From the NCBI RefSeq assembly GCF_003369915.1, contig NC_046674.1:12586001-12650000 (forward strand): DNA of 64,000 nucleotides. The letters run 5' to 3'. Positions 1 to 11,700 of the stretch are shown piece by piece (positions within the stretch are counted from its first letter, which is position 1; every line of letters starts with the position of its first letter). Position numbers and translations under genes: made by a program. The notes under the pieces were generated by a model, which ran no database searches, had not been told where the DNA came from, and worked only from the letters and a program-made list of their open reading frames with translations. Source of the stretch: Drosophila miranda (taxonomy: Eukaryota; Arthropoda; Insecta; Diptera; Drosophilidae).

Positions 1-1370
1 CTTCTCTGGCTCTCTGCTCGCGTTTTCGCGCTTTATTTATTTTGCTATTGTTGGCGGCCCTCGTCGTCGGCGGGCGGCTGCTGCTCCTAAGTTCAATGAC
101 TTCTAGGCAACGTCATGGGCAACATCTGAGCAACAACAACAGAAACAGGGGAGCAACAAAGAGGCGCAAAATGCGTTTAGCTTTAGTTTTATTTATTTGC
201 TTATTATTATGCCACCGCGCTACACGCAAAGAAAAACCTGCAAATGCTTATGCTTCAATATCATATCATATCATATTTTGGCTATGTATTTTTACCTTCA
301 CCGAAGGATGATCTTCCAGGAGGCACACGCGATAGACACATGACAAAAGGGGTGATTAATAAGTATTAATCGAAAATAAAAAATTAAGTACATACATACA
401 TATGTATTTATGTTATGTTTACAAAAATTAAATTAAAATACCCCATAGATGGCTAAAAACAAGAAGTGGTTTTCACATTGAACAATGTAAATTTTCGTCA
501 GTGTAGTCTCTAAGATTATAGATACTCTTGAATGTGATTTCTGTTTACTTTGCACATTTTTCCTTCTACTGGCAACATTTGCGGCCAGTTGCCGAGGCCC
601 GACGACTGATTCTGATAGCACTGGACTGGTAAACAAACTGGCGGAGTGAGCGTTAGAAATTATCACTTGAAATGGCACTGGATTCAATGGTTTCAATGGT
701 TTCAATGGGTGGAAATGTTCCAAGCCCCAAACAGCTCAAATAAGGTTGAAATTTAGGTGCTACTGGAAGTCAAAGTCTAACCCCTCCCTTTGAGTATTAC
801 GAGCGGAATGCCAGGAAATGAATAGAGAATGCAGAATGCGGAATGCGATGAGGTAGCCCTATAAACGTCAGAGCAGCCCAACTGCCACAAATTGTGGCAG
901 CCTGGCATTTCTGCCCAACACTTTGCGACTCTATGCGCGTGTTTGTGGCATGTAAAGTAAACCAAACCAACTGCAGCTCTGCCCCTGGCATAGTAGGCGG
1001 CGGCGGCGGCGTCGGCGGAGGCGCAAGACAAGGAGAAGGAGAAGGGGAGGGAGAAGGGAGAAGGGAAAGGCATTGTTCGGTTGAATGTCAGCAACCTCAA
1101 TAAAATGCTACAATTCGTTTGCATTTCTTTGTTCCTGGGTCATGATCTGGTTCGTGGGCAACTATAAATAACAGATTCGCTTCGAGAATGGGGTTGTGGC
1201 TTACCCAATAGGATATCACTGCATCCCGAGCCGGAATGGGAGCTCAGCGAGGAGATGTGGCCGTCCGAGGGGCTCTGGGGCGCCTCTCTCAGTGGGCTGC
1301 TGGGCGTGGTTGGGGGCGTATTCAGGCAACGCTGGCTGCCCAAAGCTGTGGCTGTGGCTGCTGCTGTGGC

Positions 1371-1390
1371 TGCTGCTGCTGCTGCTGCTG
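1371..1390. repeat. CTG/GCT trinucleotide run
   Basis: Perfect CTG repeats, with interrupted CTG/TGG copies just upstream. Simple microsatellite. Confidence 0.9.
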
Positions 1391-3170
1391 CGGATGATGT
1401 CGATCCAGTTGGGGATTCAATCTTGAAGTAGCTCCCAATGACAACGGGCAGTCTGTAAGTATATCACGATATACTATATGTATTTAAAATATTATATATA
1501 CATATACATATTTGCTGCTCTAATTGCCTCAATTTCAATGTCAAAGGTAATTGCTAACAGGAGAACCGCCAAGTTGCTTAAAAATTCAAGTAATTATCTT
1601 TAGCTCAAGGCTCCTCCTGCCATCACTAACGACCCCCAATGCCGGGCCGAAGCTAAGGCATTCCCCTCCCTTATTTATTTTCTTTGCACGTCTTCTACTT
1701 ATTCTACTTCAAAACCCCATCCCCAAACCCTCCCCTCCCTCTCGCCTTTACGTAATTGATTGGAAAAATGGCCATTCATGTTAAGTGCAGGAGGCTATGG
1801 CCATTCATTCCCAAAGAGATAGCAAGAAGGGGCACGAGAAAGAGAGAGGGGGGAAAGGGGGAGAGCGAAAGAGAGCCCCTGTATTGGCCATCTCTCTGCT
1901 GGCACAATTCTTAGCTCGTTTTGCCTCGTAATTGGCCATTTTCCCTAGTCCGGCTCGGGCCAGAATTTATTGAATATCAACGTCGTTGGCTGGCGGTTCC
2001 TGGCGGGGGCTGGCACTTGAGCCACAGTCCATCCCACTCCCCACTTTGATCGATAGTCGTCTTGCTGTGTGGCTGTGCTTGAAATTTAAGAGCCATTTCC
2101 TGGCCGGAGAGCCTTTCCTTTAAGTTGAAAAGTTTTATGGAAATCTCGAGATGTATTGCCCTCACAGCTAAAACGGAGGTCGAGAGCTCGAGAGCAACAC
2201 ATTTCCCCTCTAATGCCGATTATGTGATGGCTTTTGTAAGTCGGATAAATCAAGTATACGCACGGGTATTACTCATACGCCACCGAAAGAAAGTCAAAGC
2301 CGAAGCCGAAGCCGAAGCCTCTGTGGCATTCTCAGGGGATGAAAATCAATAGATGCTTTGCATGTGGCATCATGCTACTTCTTTGCTGCTCCCTGCTCCC
2401 TGCTCCTGCACCTATTTCCACATGCTCTTTTTTTGCCCACTTTGTGGCCTCCCAGGACATGTTCAAGCAGATGCTGTCTCTGTATCTGTATCTCTATCCG
2501 TATCTGTCTCTATGCCTCCGTGCCACTACCTCTGCTTGTGCCTTTGCCTGTTCCTTCGCTTGTAGTTTGCTTTTACAATATTTCCACGTTGTTATGCACT
2601 TCAGTCGAGTGCTAGACCGAGCACTTCCACTTGAGGCTGCTGTTGCAGTGGCCGTACTGCCAGTTGTTGTTGCTTCTGGCAGTTGCTGCTGTGGTTGTTG
2701 CCGCTTGTATTGTCACAATATTTTCGCTTTTCAATGCGCCGCTCGAAAGCACAAGTGAAATATTTGCCCATGTGGCATTTTAGTTTGGCAAGAAGCCCTT
2801 TTCCATTTTCTCTCGTTCTCTCTGTCTCTGTATCATTCTATGCCCCTCTGCCTCTCTGTTTGCTTGTGCCTCTGGAGCCTCTGGTGCCTGTGGTGTTCCT
2901 TTGTGCTGAAATCTGCAAAATGGAACTTTTGATTTATGCAGGCAACCATCGATCGCTTAGAGAAAGAGCTAGAGATAGAGACAGAGACAGAGATGGGTGT
3001 GGAGACAAGAGACGCGCACGTTCCGCTAGCTGCAAAATAAATCTCATCATTTGTTATACCCCCACCTCTTTCTCCTCCTCCTGCTTCTCCTTTTTTGTAA
3101 TTTTCCCATTTTCACTCATCAACGCCAACGTCATTTGAACAGACGCCAGCCTCCAGCATCAAGCCTACCG

Positions 3171-3200
3171 CCTGCCTGCCTGCCTGCCTGCCTGCCTGCC
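3171..3200. repeat. CCTG tetranucleotide microsatellite
   Basis: About seven perfect CCTG copies, followed by degenerate copies. Confidence 0.95.
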
Positions 3201-3660
3201 AGCCTGCTATTGTGTGGGCGTGGCAGTGGCATGCCGGCAGCATGAGCTGCAACGACAATAACCACAACACAGCAGCATCAGTGGCAGTGGCAGTGCCAGT
3301 AGCTGGTAGCTGGTAGGTGCCGCATCTGCTGCGGCTTTTGTGTGTGGAAGGAAGTAGGTTAGTGGCTCACTCGTCAGCCAAATGAATGATGGAGTAACTG
3401 CAGCAAACTGTGGCCCTGCTGTTGATGGAAACTTTTCATTTGAAATGATGTGGCAGTCAGGCAGGCAGCCAGGCAGCCAGCCTACTTGGTCCTGCTCCTC
3501 CAGCATCCTTTGTGTGCGTGTGCTCCCTGCCGGTGCACTGCCCGGGCAATTGTATGGTTAATTGAAATAAAAATGAGACTAAAAGTGAAAGCCTGAAAAG
3601 TTGCCCCCTTTTGGCTCAGGTGTGGCTGCAAATTGGAGCACACAACCCTCGGACACCCCC

Positions 3661-3690
3661 GGTCAGCCCCGGTCACACACGGTCACCCCC
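3661..3690 (+). repeat. Three GGTCA motifs at exact 10-bp period
   Basis: Three consecutive decamers each begin with GGTCA and end in C/A-rich pentamers (positions 3661, 3671, 3681). GGTCA is the core of nuclear-receptor half-sites, but the preceding base is C rather than A, so binding is only a possibility. Confidence 0.6.
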
Positions 3691-5176
3691 GCTGCGAGTA
3701 TGTGGGATGTACGTGGACTATTTATAAATATTAACCTGGTTTGCTGCTGCTGTTGGTGCTGTTCCCGATCCCGATTCCGATTCCGCTCCTGGTCAATGTG
3801 ATTCAAACCCGTTGTGTTTGAATACTCCATGGATTGCCGGCCCTCCAAGGGGCTGGCTGTTGTTGAGTGCAATCACTAAAATACATTTAAGCAGCTGCTC
3901 TCACTCAAGTTCTGGCACCAAAAAAAAACTCTTCTTTTTAGCCACAGAACGCAATCCCGAATCTGTTCGAGAAATCTCTTACACGCAACGCCTAAAAGAT
4001 GCCATGGAATTTTTCACTTCCTTTCCTGCATGTGGTTGTGTGTGTGTGTGTATGCGTCTGAGTTTGTGTTGTTTTAGTTAATTATTTAAAGCTTTTGAAT
4101 ATTTGTAGTGATTTTTAATTAGTTCTCCGCACATTTCTTCCCTTCACTGGAATTAATTGTCTTTGGGTTCCTTTGCCATTGCGGAAATGCTGTTGCCGTT
4201 TGGCTGGCTGCCGTCATAACTGGCATGGAAAACTGTAAATCGGCTTTTGGACACTGCAGCTGCAGTTCTGCTGTTGCCTGTCTCTGCGTCTGTGGGGCGA
4301 CCGAGCGACCGACCAGCCTCTGGGCCCGAAAAGTACCGACGACTACGACTACGACCACGTCCTGGTCGTACGACAGCGCCAGCGACAGCGACAGGACGAC
4401 GGCGACAACGAAATGCAGCAAAACAACAAAACAAAAAAAAAAAACAGGAAAACTTTTTAAAGCTGCAGCAGCAGCAGCAGCAACAATAACAGGGAGGGCA
4501 GCCACTGGCTATGGCACAGGATGTACCAACAAAACAATCACATGGCTCGGTGCAAGCTTGCCGCAACAGCAATGGCAGCGCAGTGGCAGCGGCAGCGGCA
4601 AAAACAGCAACAAAGACAGCAGCAGCCCCAAATGAAATGGTGCCGCAAAAACATAAACAGAGAGCCGAGCCCCAAAGCCGGTGAGAGCCGGGCCAAAAGA
4701 GAGTAGAGCCATATCTTTGGAAGCATAAACGAGGGATGCCACATAACTGGGAATTTTCAAACAGATTATGAAGGACAAAACAAAAATTTATATTTTAATG
4801 AAAAATAAAAATAGGCATTTTAGAGAAGTACTTTTATTTTCCACATCAGAGACACCATTTTCTGGCGCTCTTTGAGGGAGATTCTCACGCCGGCGCTCTA
4901 CCACATCGCCTCGCGGTCTGCCTCTGCCTCTGTCTCTGCCCACGCGAGCTGCACAAAATCGCGTGCATGAAATTGAAACCAGGTCAGGGACGTTTTGCTC
5001 ACGTTACCCGACCGTACCGCACCCCCACTTTACACCACACCACTCCACAATGCAGGCAGAAAGCTTCAGTTGTTTTGCTCGTTAGTGGAAAAAGCTTTCG
5101 AGAGAAAAGCTGTACGCACCCGGGAGACGGTGTTCGGTAAAAACGTTGTACCGCCTTTTCGTAGGTACATACATCA

Positions 5177-5182
5177 TTTATT
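5177..5182 (-). terminator. Candidate poly(A) signal of Ilk
   Basis: AATAAA on the minus strand (TTTATT on plus) lies about 325 bp beyond the Ilk stop codon and is a good candidate for its cleavage signal. No transcript end can be seen directly. Confidence 0.45.
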
Positions 5183-5504
5183 AAAAAAAAAATTAGTAAC
5201 AAATATAATTCTGTATAAATACGATCCTAACATTCATCGAACTTAAAATGTACGATAAAATCGAGCACTCGGACAGAGAACATCATGGAAAATCATAAGA
5301 AACGAAGGTGAGACACAGTAAACATAAATTCTAGACAGAGAATACAAGGGAAACGGTAGCCGTAAAGGGGATTGCGCTCGGCTGCTTTCGGTTCGAGTTT
5401 CGGTTAAGTTCAGTTAGACAAGTTAACACAAAGTGGTATTAAAATTAGTTGGCAAAACACGTTGCAGACAAGGCACATTTTGGCTTATTAATCGCTGCTG
5501 CAAT

Positions 5505-7268
5505 TCAACGCTTCATCTTCTCCAGAATAGGCACAACCATGTCGAACTTGGGCCGCTTGCCCGGATCCTCGTTCATGCAGATCGAGATTAGTTTGGACAT
5601 GTGGGAAGAGGTGCCTGGTGGAATTTTAACTCGCAGTCCCTCCAGGGCTATCTTCATGCCGCACTCCATGGGCGACCACTCGGCGAAGGGCACCTCGCGC
5701 GTGGTCAGCTCCCAGATGAGTATGGCAAAGCTCCACATATCGGAGGCCTCCCAATTACGGTCCGCTGGCTTGCGCTGCAGCGCCTCTGGCGACATCCATG
5801 CTGGCTGGTAGATGCGTCCCTTCTCCTGGAACGAGAACTTGGCATCGCCCATGTTGATCCGTGCCGTCAGATCCTCATCGATCATCACATGATGGCTGTT
5901 CAGATGATATGTGGGTATGATCCTCTCCAGCGAATGGAGAAAGGCCATGCCGCGGGCAATATCCAGAGCAAAGCTGACCGCCTGGCTGGTGTCCACCACC
6001 ACGCCGGTGGCTCCATGCAGCAAATTGAAGAGCGATGACCGTGGCATATACTAAAAAAAAAAACGAATTATCCTTCAGCATAATGGCAGAAGTACACAGA
6101 CTTACCTGGCTAATCACCACCAGATTGGGAGGCGAATTGCAGGCTCCGATGATGGGTAAAATGTTGGGATGCGAGAAGATACGCAGCTTGGGAAACTCCT
6201 CGTTGAAGTCGCGCGATATGCGCGGCGTGCACTGACGCACGCCCAGAATCTTGGCTACCACATCGTTCTTTTGCCAGCGTCCCCTCCATGTCTCGCCCGA
6301 GGCAGTCACCGAGAGCTTGGTGTGCAGATCCAAGTCGCCCATGCTGATGCCCTTGAAGCGCGAGAGCGTCGCATCTCGTGACCTAGTTTTCATGCCCTGC
6401 CAGCTTTGCTCCTTGAAGCTAATGACCTTCATTTCCTGGCCATTCTTCTCGGCCAAGTCCTGCATACGCTTGCCCAGACTCGGCTTAGCCTTGTCAACGG
6501 GGGTGTGCCCGTCCTTATTGGCAATAGAGACCAGCGCCCCAGCACTGAGCAGATCCTCGCAGATCATGTCATAGCCCCAGAAGCAGGCATAGTGCAGAGG
6601 CGTGTTGCCGTGCTCATTTACAGCATTCACATCCGACTTTTCACGCAACAACTAAAAGGGAGATTCAGTATATTCAGATTGCACTGTTTAAATGTTTTTT
6701 TTTCTACTGCTCACCATCTGGACAACATCACGATGACCGTGAGCGGCAGCCAAATGGAGTGGGATGTCATCCCCCATATTGGTGGCATTAACACGGGCGC
6801 CGCGCTGCAACAGGGTCTCCACCAGCTTGGCGTGTCCCTCCTTGGCCACCCAGTGCAGAGGACTGAAGCCATGATCGTCTCTGGAAGGAAAGTTAATATA
6901 AATATAAATATAAATTGTGTGGGAAGCAGGTTTTATGCTGGCGACGCCTTCGATTTGTTGTTGCTTGTTCATATGTATGCGCTTCGGTCTGTTTACACAA
7001 CGCAAGAATAAATCATGACGTCACTGCTAGACTCTTGAATGGCTGCCATTATATGGGGCGGATAAGTGGATGAGTAACTTTAAATTCCATCGGAAGGCAT
7101 ATGCCCGCATGGAAATTCATTACTTTTAGTGTTTCGCTGCAAATGAGAAAGCATTCAACAGTTATTTGTTTCTTTTTACCCCAGATTCATGTCATGTTCC
7201 GTCTCGTCCAGCCAGAGGCGCACTTGAATTGAGTTGCCCTCGCGGCACCAGTGGAATATATCCTCCAT
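5505..7268 (-). CDS. Ilk: Integrin-linked kinase (pseudokinase adhesion scaffold)
   Basis: Four coding exons read 7268-7180, 6880-6715, 6651-6106 and 6050-5505. All junctions are GT/AG with matching phases and give 448 aa, the expected fly length. The N-terminus carries ankyrin repeats ([31 protein letters not shown]), then a linker and a kinase-like domain over roughly the last 260 residues ([40 protein letters not shown]). The HRD site reads HLN ([12 protein letters not shown]) and the DFG site reads MGD, so catalytic residues are missing, as is known for ILK. The established role is at integrin adhesions at the cell membrane, bound to PINCH and parvin and needed for muscle attachment. The start is the first ATG, at the head of [12 protein letters not shown]. 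It is head-to-head with the Trm112 gene and has a motif 6/motif 1 promoter about 115 bp upstream of the ATG. Confidence 0.97.
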
Positions 7269-7382
7269 TTCTAGCCTTCACTCGTTTATTCTGCTCTGTG
7301 TCACTGTTTTAGCAAGTATTGGAACTTTAATTACATCTAGAAACGCCTAAAAACTATTAAATTGCAGCAGTTGGGTGAAGAT

Positions 7383-7490
7383 CAGTGTGAACGCGGACTT
7401 ATCGTTAAAATATACCGTGCGACCATCAGAAATATACCAAAATATACCGTCAAATTTTAAAAATATACCGTAAATATACTGACGAACTCA
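7383..7490 (-). promoter_or_regulatory. Ilk core promoter: motif 6 cluster plus motif 1-like site
   Basis: Read on the minus strand, several GGTATATTT copies (Ohler motif 6) lead into GCGTTCACACTG, a near match to Ohler motif 1/M1BP (YGGTCACACTR), about 115 bp upstream of the Ilk ATG. The order and orientation fit a housekeeping-type promoter firing towards Ilk. A closely matching copy lies at 40716-40824 on the other strand. Confidence 0.75.
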
Positions 7491-7862
7491 ATTTCTATTA
7501 TACATATTACTCAATTTTGATGTTCCGTCAAATATTATTAGCTATATAGAACATTTAGTAATGCCCACATAATTTTATACGATTGATTAATCATTTTTCT
7601 ACTTAACTAGTTTATTCTTAATACTTGCTTTTATTGGATTTTGCGTAAAGGAAAGGTTGTAGCAAAATAGGTCAAACAAAAAAAAGTTTTAGCGAAAATG
7701 GGCACAAAACAAACGACAAACAAACAGCTGTTGTGTCTGCGCTTCCCAGTGAATGTCGAAAGAGCCAAGAAGCAGCAAAACGTGCGCGTGCCGCTTTATA
7801 TCTTTTTGAAAATACAATAAATTTCATTCTAAACGAGAAATTCGACGATTCGCAGCTCTAAA

Positions 7863-8377
7863 ATGAAACTCAGCACATACAATTTCCTTACATCGATGGC
7901 CATTAAGGGCGTAAAAGTTGGCTTTCCCCTGAAACTGACGGTAAGTGCTGGAATCTTGTGGCCTTGTATTGATTGTTTCATGGAATTATGGTTTTGTATA
8001 TAGATTAGCAAAAAGGAATTAGTGGAGACTGAATTTAACCCCACATTTGTGGAGCGCCTTCTGCCCAAGCTGGACTGGTCTGCTGTCTATGGAGCCGCAC
8101 AGGTGGTAAGTGCGAAATGTGGCATTGCGTATATACATACATATGTATGCGTATAGTTTTCATTGTCAAAATTTTCCCTCAGGCGGAACTTGCTGAAGAC
8201 ATACCCGCTGTACAGCCAGAGAGTATAGTCGACAACGAACAGCTTCTGCAGAAGCTGCACCATCTTCTCTTCGAAATCGACGTGCTGGAGGGCCAGTTGG
8301 AGTGCCCTGAGACGGGGCGAATCTTCCCCATCACCGACGGAATCCCCAACATGCTCCTCAATGAAGACGAAGTCTAA
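7863..8377 (+). CDS. Trmt112: Trm112-like methyltransferase activator (TRMT112 ortholog)
   Basis: Three exons, 7863-7940, 8004-8105 and 8183-8377, all in phase 0, give 124 aa. This matches the length of the family (125 aa in human). The protein starts [18 protein letters not shown] and ends with the family's hallmark segment [20 protein letters not shown], written from memory of the family; here it reads [20 protein letters not shown]. Family knowledge: Trm112 is a small obligate partner that stabilises several SAM-dependent methyltransferases acting on rRNA, tRNA and the release factor eRF1. The mature C-terminus is acidic (LLNEDEV). It is transcribed divergently from Ilk with about 600 bp between the two start codons. 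Confidence 0.93.
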
Positions 8378-8709
8378 GTCCAAGTCCGCCCATTTCTGCT
8401 TTTCTGTATCATAAACCTAACCAGTTAGGCATAGCATATGAATAAGATAGTTTGCTAGTTTTCTTTTTTTAATATCAATTTAATTTCAGAGTATCAATAG
8501 TTTTATACTAAAAAAAAAAGTGGAGCTTGGATGGAATGTGTTTGGTGTGGGTATACATAGGGGGAACAAGTAGAGCGAAAATTTTTCACGACACATACAA
8601 AAGATTAGTCTGAGTTTCTGGAGGGTGTTGTGCATTGCTATTGATTATATGTCTTCTCCCTGCTTTTTGACACTCTAGAGGAGACTTGGAGACTGTCCGG
8701 TCCGCCGGT

Positions 8710-11700
8710 CTAGTTGCATTTGATGTTGGGACTTTTATTGCTTCCCTGGGCATAAATGCTGCCCTTGGCCAGACCCGCCTTGGCTCCCTTGCACAATTGC
8801 GTGTTCCTGCCGGTTGTCTTGTAGGTGCGTTCGCTCAACAGACTGGCATCGGGTCCTTGGGTGGGCTGCTTGTGGATGAGCGTTGTATTGGGACCATTCC
8901 AGGTGACGTAGTCAGCTCTGAGAGAAGAAACCCATGAGAATGGACTATATATCAATGTATGCCTTGGGGGCACTTACAATAGTAGGTTTTCATCTGCTCC
9001 TTTGGTGAGCTGCGAATTGGCTCCCAGGGTGGCCATGCGTTCGATTATGGATTGAAACTCTGAGGAATCCGAGTTATGGGAGTTTCCAAAGGTCGTGGAT
9101 TGCTGTCGATGTCTGTTGGGGAGAGGGAAACCTTCTTTAAAGCCATTTGACAGCAAATAATAATGATAATTCCAGAGAATAGTACATTAGGATTACACAT
9201 TCATCAAGAAACTAGAGAAACCAAAGTAAACGAATGAAAAAAATTAAGATTAGCTGGAGTTGGAGCCTCCCTACGTCGCATGCGAGTGGAGTTCCATTCA
9301 AAAGTTCAAAAAACAACGCATGCGCATCGGTTTTTTTTAAATTGCGAAACGGTAACGGTAATGGTAATGGGCATACGCATACTTCAGTGAATCGGTTTTG
9401 GTGCGCGAGCGACTTTCAATTGCCTTCGCTATGGATGAGGAGTTGGAGTTGGTGTTGGCCGATGCCAGCGATGATGACGTCATTGATGTTGAATAGGAGG
9501 AATAGGAGCTAGCATTGCTATTGCAGTGAGAATTGCCATGCAGGTAGCCGCTGATGTTGTAGTTCTTGCTATTGCTACTGTTCAGATTATTGTAACTGTT
9601 GGTGTTTGTTGTTGGATTGAAGCTACCGCAGCCTCCGCGGGCCAGGATGCTCTTGGTGGTGAGGCGTTCGTAGCAGGGCTGCAATGTGGGTGACAGTGCG
9701 GGTGAGACATATGAATGCGATGAGGATGCACTGGAAATGGATGACAGTGTCTTGGCTGGGGGCTTCGTGGCCTCCTCTTCCTCTTCCTGTTCCTCCACCG
9801 CCTTGACCACCTTGTACCCCTCCATTGTGGGCGTATACTGGCGGTGATCTAGGATGATCTGTGTGGTGGCCGTTGACGGTGTTGTGACATTGATGGATGG
9901 CAAAATGTGGCGCTTGTGTGGTGGCTTCGGTGCACAGACGGTTGTGGGTGCTCTCTCCACCACCACCGTGAGAATGCTGGATGATGGCATGGCGTTTGTT
10001 TGGTGGCAGACGTGGCAGCGCGCAAAGCAAGCGAAAAGTGTGTGTGTTCGATTTCGGGGGATTCAGTTTCGGTTTCAGATTTTTGGTTTTTGTCAAAGGC
10101 AGCAACAAAAGTTCACAGAGAAAATAGGCAATCGATTAACAAACGGATAAAGCAGCAGGGCAAAGAGAGAAAGAGAGGTGGGTGGGGTGTTCTGGGGTGG
10201 GGTGGGGTGGGAAAGCAGGGCGGGACGATGTCCATCGGGTGACCATCTAGAAAAGCTACCTGTCTGTGGCATGACCATCAACATGCTCGCCTCCTATGAC
10301 CTTCCCCAGATCCAGCTGCTTGGGTAGCACAGCGGCATGCTTTTGGTCTCGTTGCTCGTCCTCGTCCTGGACAATCTGCAGTATCTGTGTGGCCCGATCC
10401 TCGGCATAGTTCACCGACTCCAAGGCCATCAGAATGATGCGCTCGGCAATCTGTGGGTACTTCTCTTTCAGCAGCGTTTGCACTGGATAGCATAGAAATG
10501 AAAGAAATGAAATGACTGAACACCAATAAAATGTGTGATCGCCACTCACTGTTGGCCTTCTCCTCGTCGGAGTACTCCTTGGGGCGCAGTGGAATGTGCT
10601 GTGTGGCCAGATCTCCGCCTGGCTGCTCCGGGGGACGATTGTTGGGCTTGTGCGGCTGCTGCATATCCCGCTTCGTGTAGCCCAAAGAAATCAGTTTCTC
10701 CGAGGCAAACTGCACATTGTTGTCCGCATTGGCCAGGATGTCCAGGAGCAGCATTTCATCCGCCTTGGGAAATATGTTCTTCATGTATCTAAGGGACAGC
10801 GAGGGAGGGGATTAGTTTAAGAGGTCATGTGCACTTTTAAAACAACTTCTAGCTAAACGGAACTCTAGCGCAGTCAGAGATGGAGACTCATCCATCTCCC
10901 ACCGCTTTGGACGCTTTTTCGGGCGCACCTTAATTTCATTTTGGGCGACGAGTGCGGTTTGGGCGAGCTCCGCCACTGCGGGGATCCATGCAAAGCCGGC
11001 GGCACAGCACCTGGGGGAAGGACTTGAGCCAAGTGGCCACCGCTTTGCATGCTCATGAGACTACCAAAACGGCCGCCTGGCAGGGGACTGGCCGTGCGGG
11101 AGGTGCCCCGACTAGCCGCGATGTCCAGGCGACGCGCCGGTGGTGTCATATAGAAAGCGGAATTGCTGTGGAACAGATGCCGCTGTGCGGGTGGCGTCAC
11201 AAAGGGCCCGGGCATCGTAACCGGATGCTTCTCCACCTGCAATGCGCTAATGACGACGGCCTCGCGATTGTAGTAGCTGCAGTGTGGGTTAGTAAGCGTG
11301 GAAGAATAATGGAGGCGATTCGTATGCGTGGGGTTAGGTGGGTGCAGGAAGCGGCAGCGTGAGAGAAGACAGAGATGTAAGTACGGAGAGATTAGTGTGG
11401 TTACGGAGGATTAGCATGAAAGCGCGGGGAGGGGCTCGGATGGGAGGTCTTACCGCTTCAGCAGCAGGCGAATGTGGTTCTCGCCGGCTGTGGGGAACAT
11501 GTTCTGGATCTTGGCCACCACGCCATCCGTTTCGGTTTGGGTGGTGAACGAGGTCTCCTGAATGGTGGAACGCCTGGACATGTTACCACCCAGGCGGGTC
11601 CGTTGAAAGGGCAGGGGCGAGGACATTTCCTGGCAAGCAAAGGAAGCTGTGATTGGGCGAATACTGCGGCAATCCCATGGTCACTTACCAAATGTCCCTT

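Larger units (their letters stand above)
1..5160. other. Gene-free interval (intergenic or intronic)
   Basis: I see no supportable coding exon here. Open frames are short, low in complexity and overlap in several frames. The stretch holds a CTG run (1371-1390), AG-rich purine tracts (1030-1070, 1840-1875), a CCTG tetranucleotide run (3171-3200), a perfect 10-bp triplicate of a GGTCA half-site (3661-3690), a TG run (near 4035-4050) and CAG-rich DNA (4450-4640). It could be an intron or downstream flank of a gene outside the window. Confidence 0.6.

Noticed and set aside
4119..4640. Several overlapping 80-139-aa frames in CAG/GTC-rich DNA
   Set aside because: Trinucleotide-rich sequence opens all frames at once (poly-Gln, poly-Ala, poly-Cys readings). 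No splice or start context.
5601..7011. Plus-strand frames of 70-201 aa across the Ilk locus
   Set aside because: Antisense shadows of the Ilk exons, whose protein matches the family over its full length.
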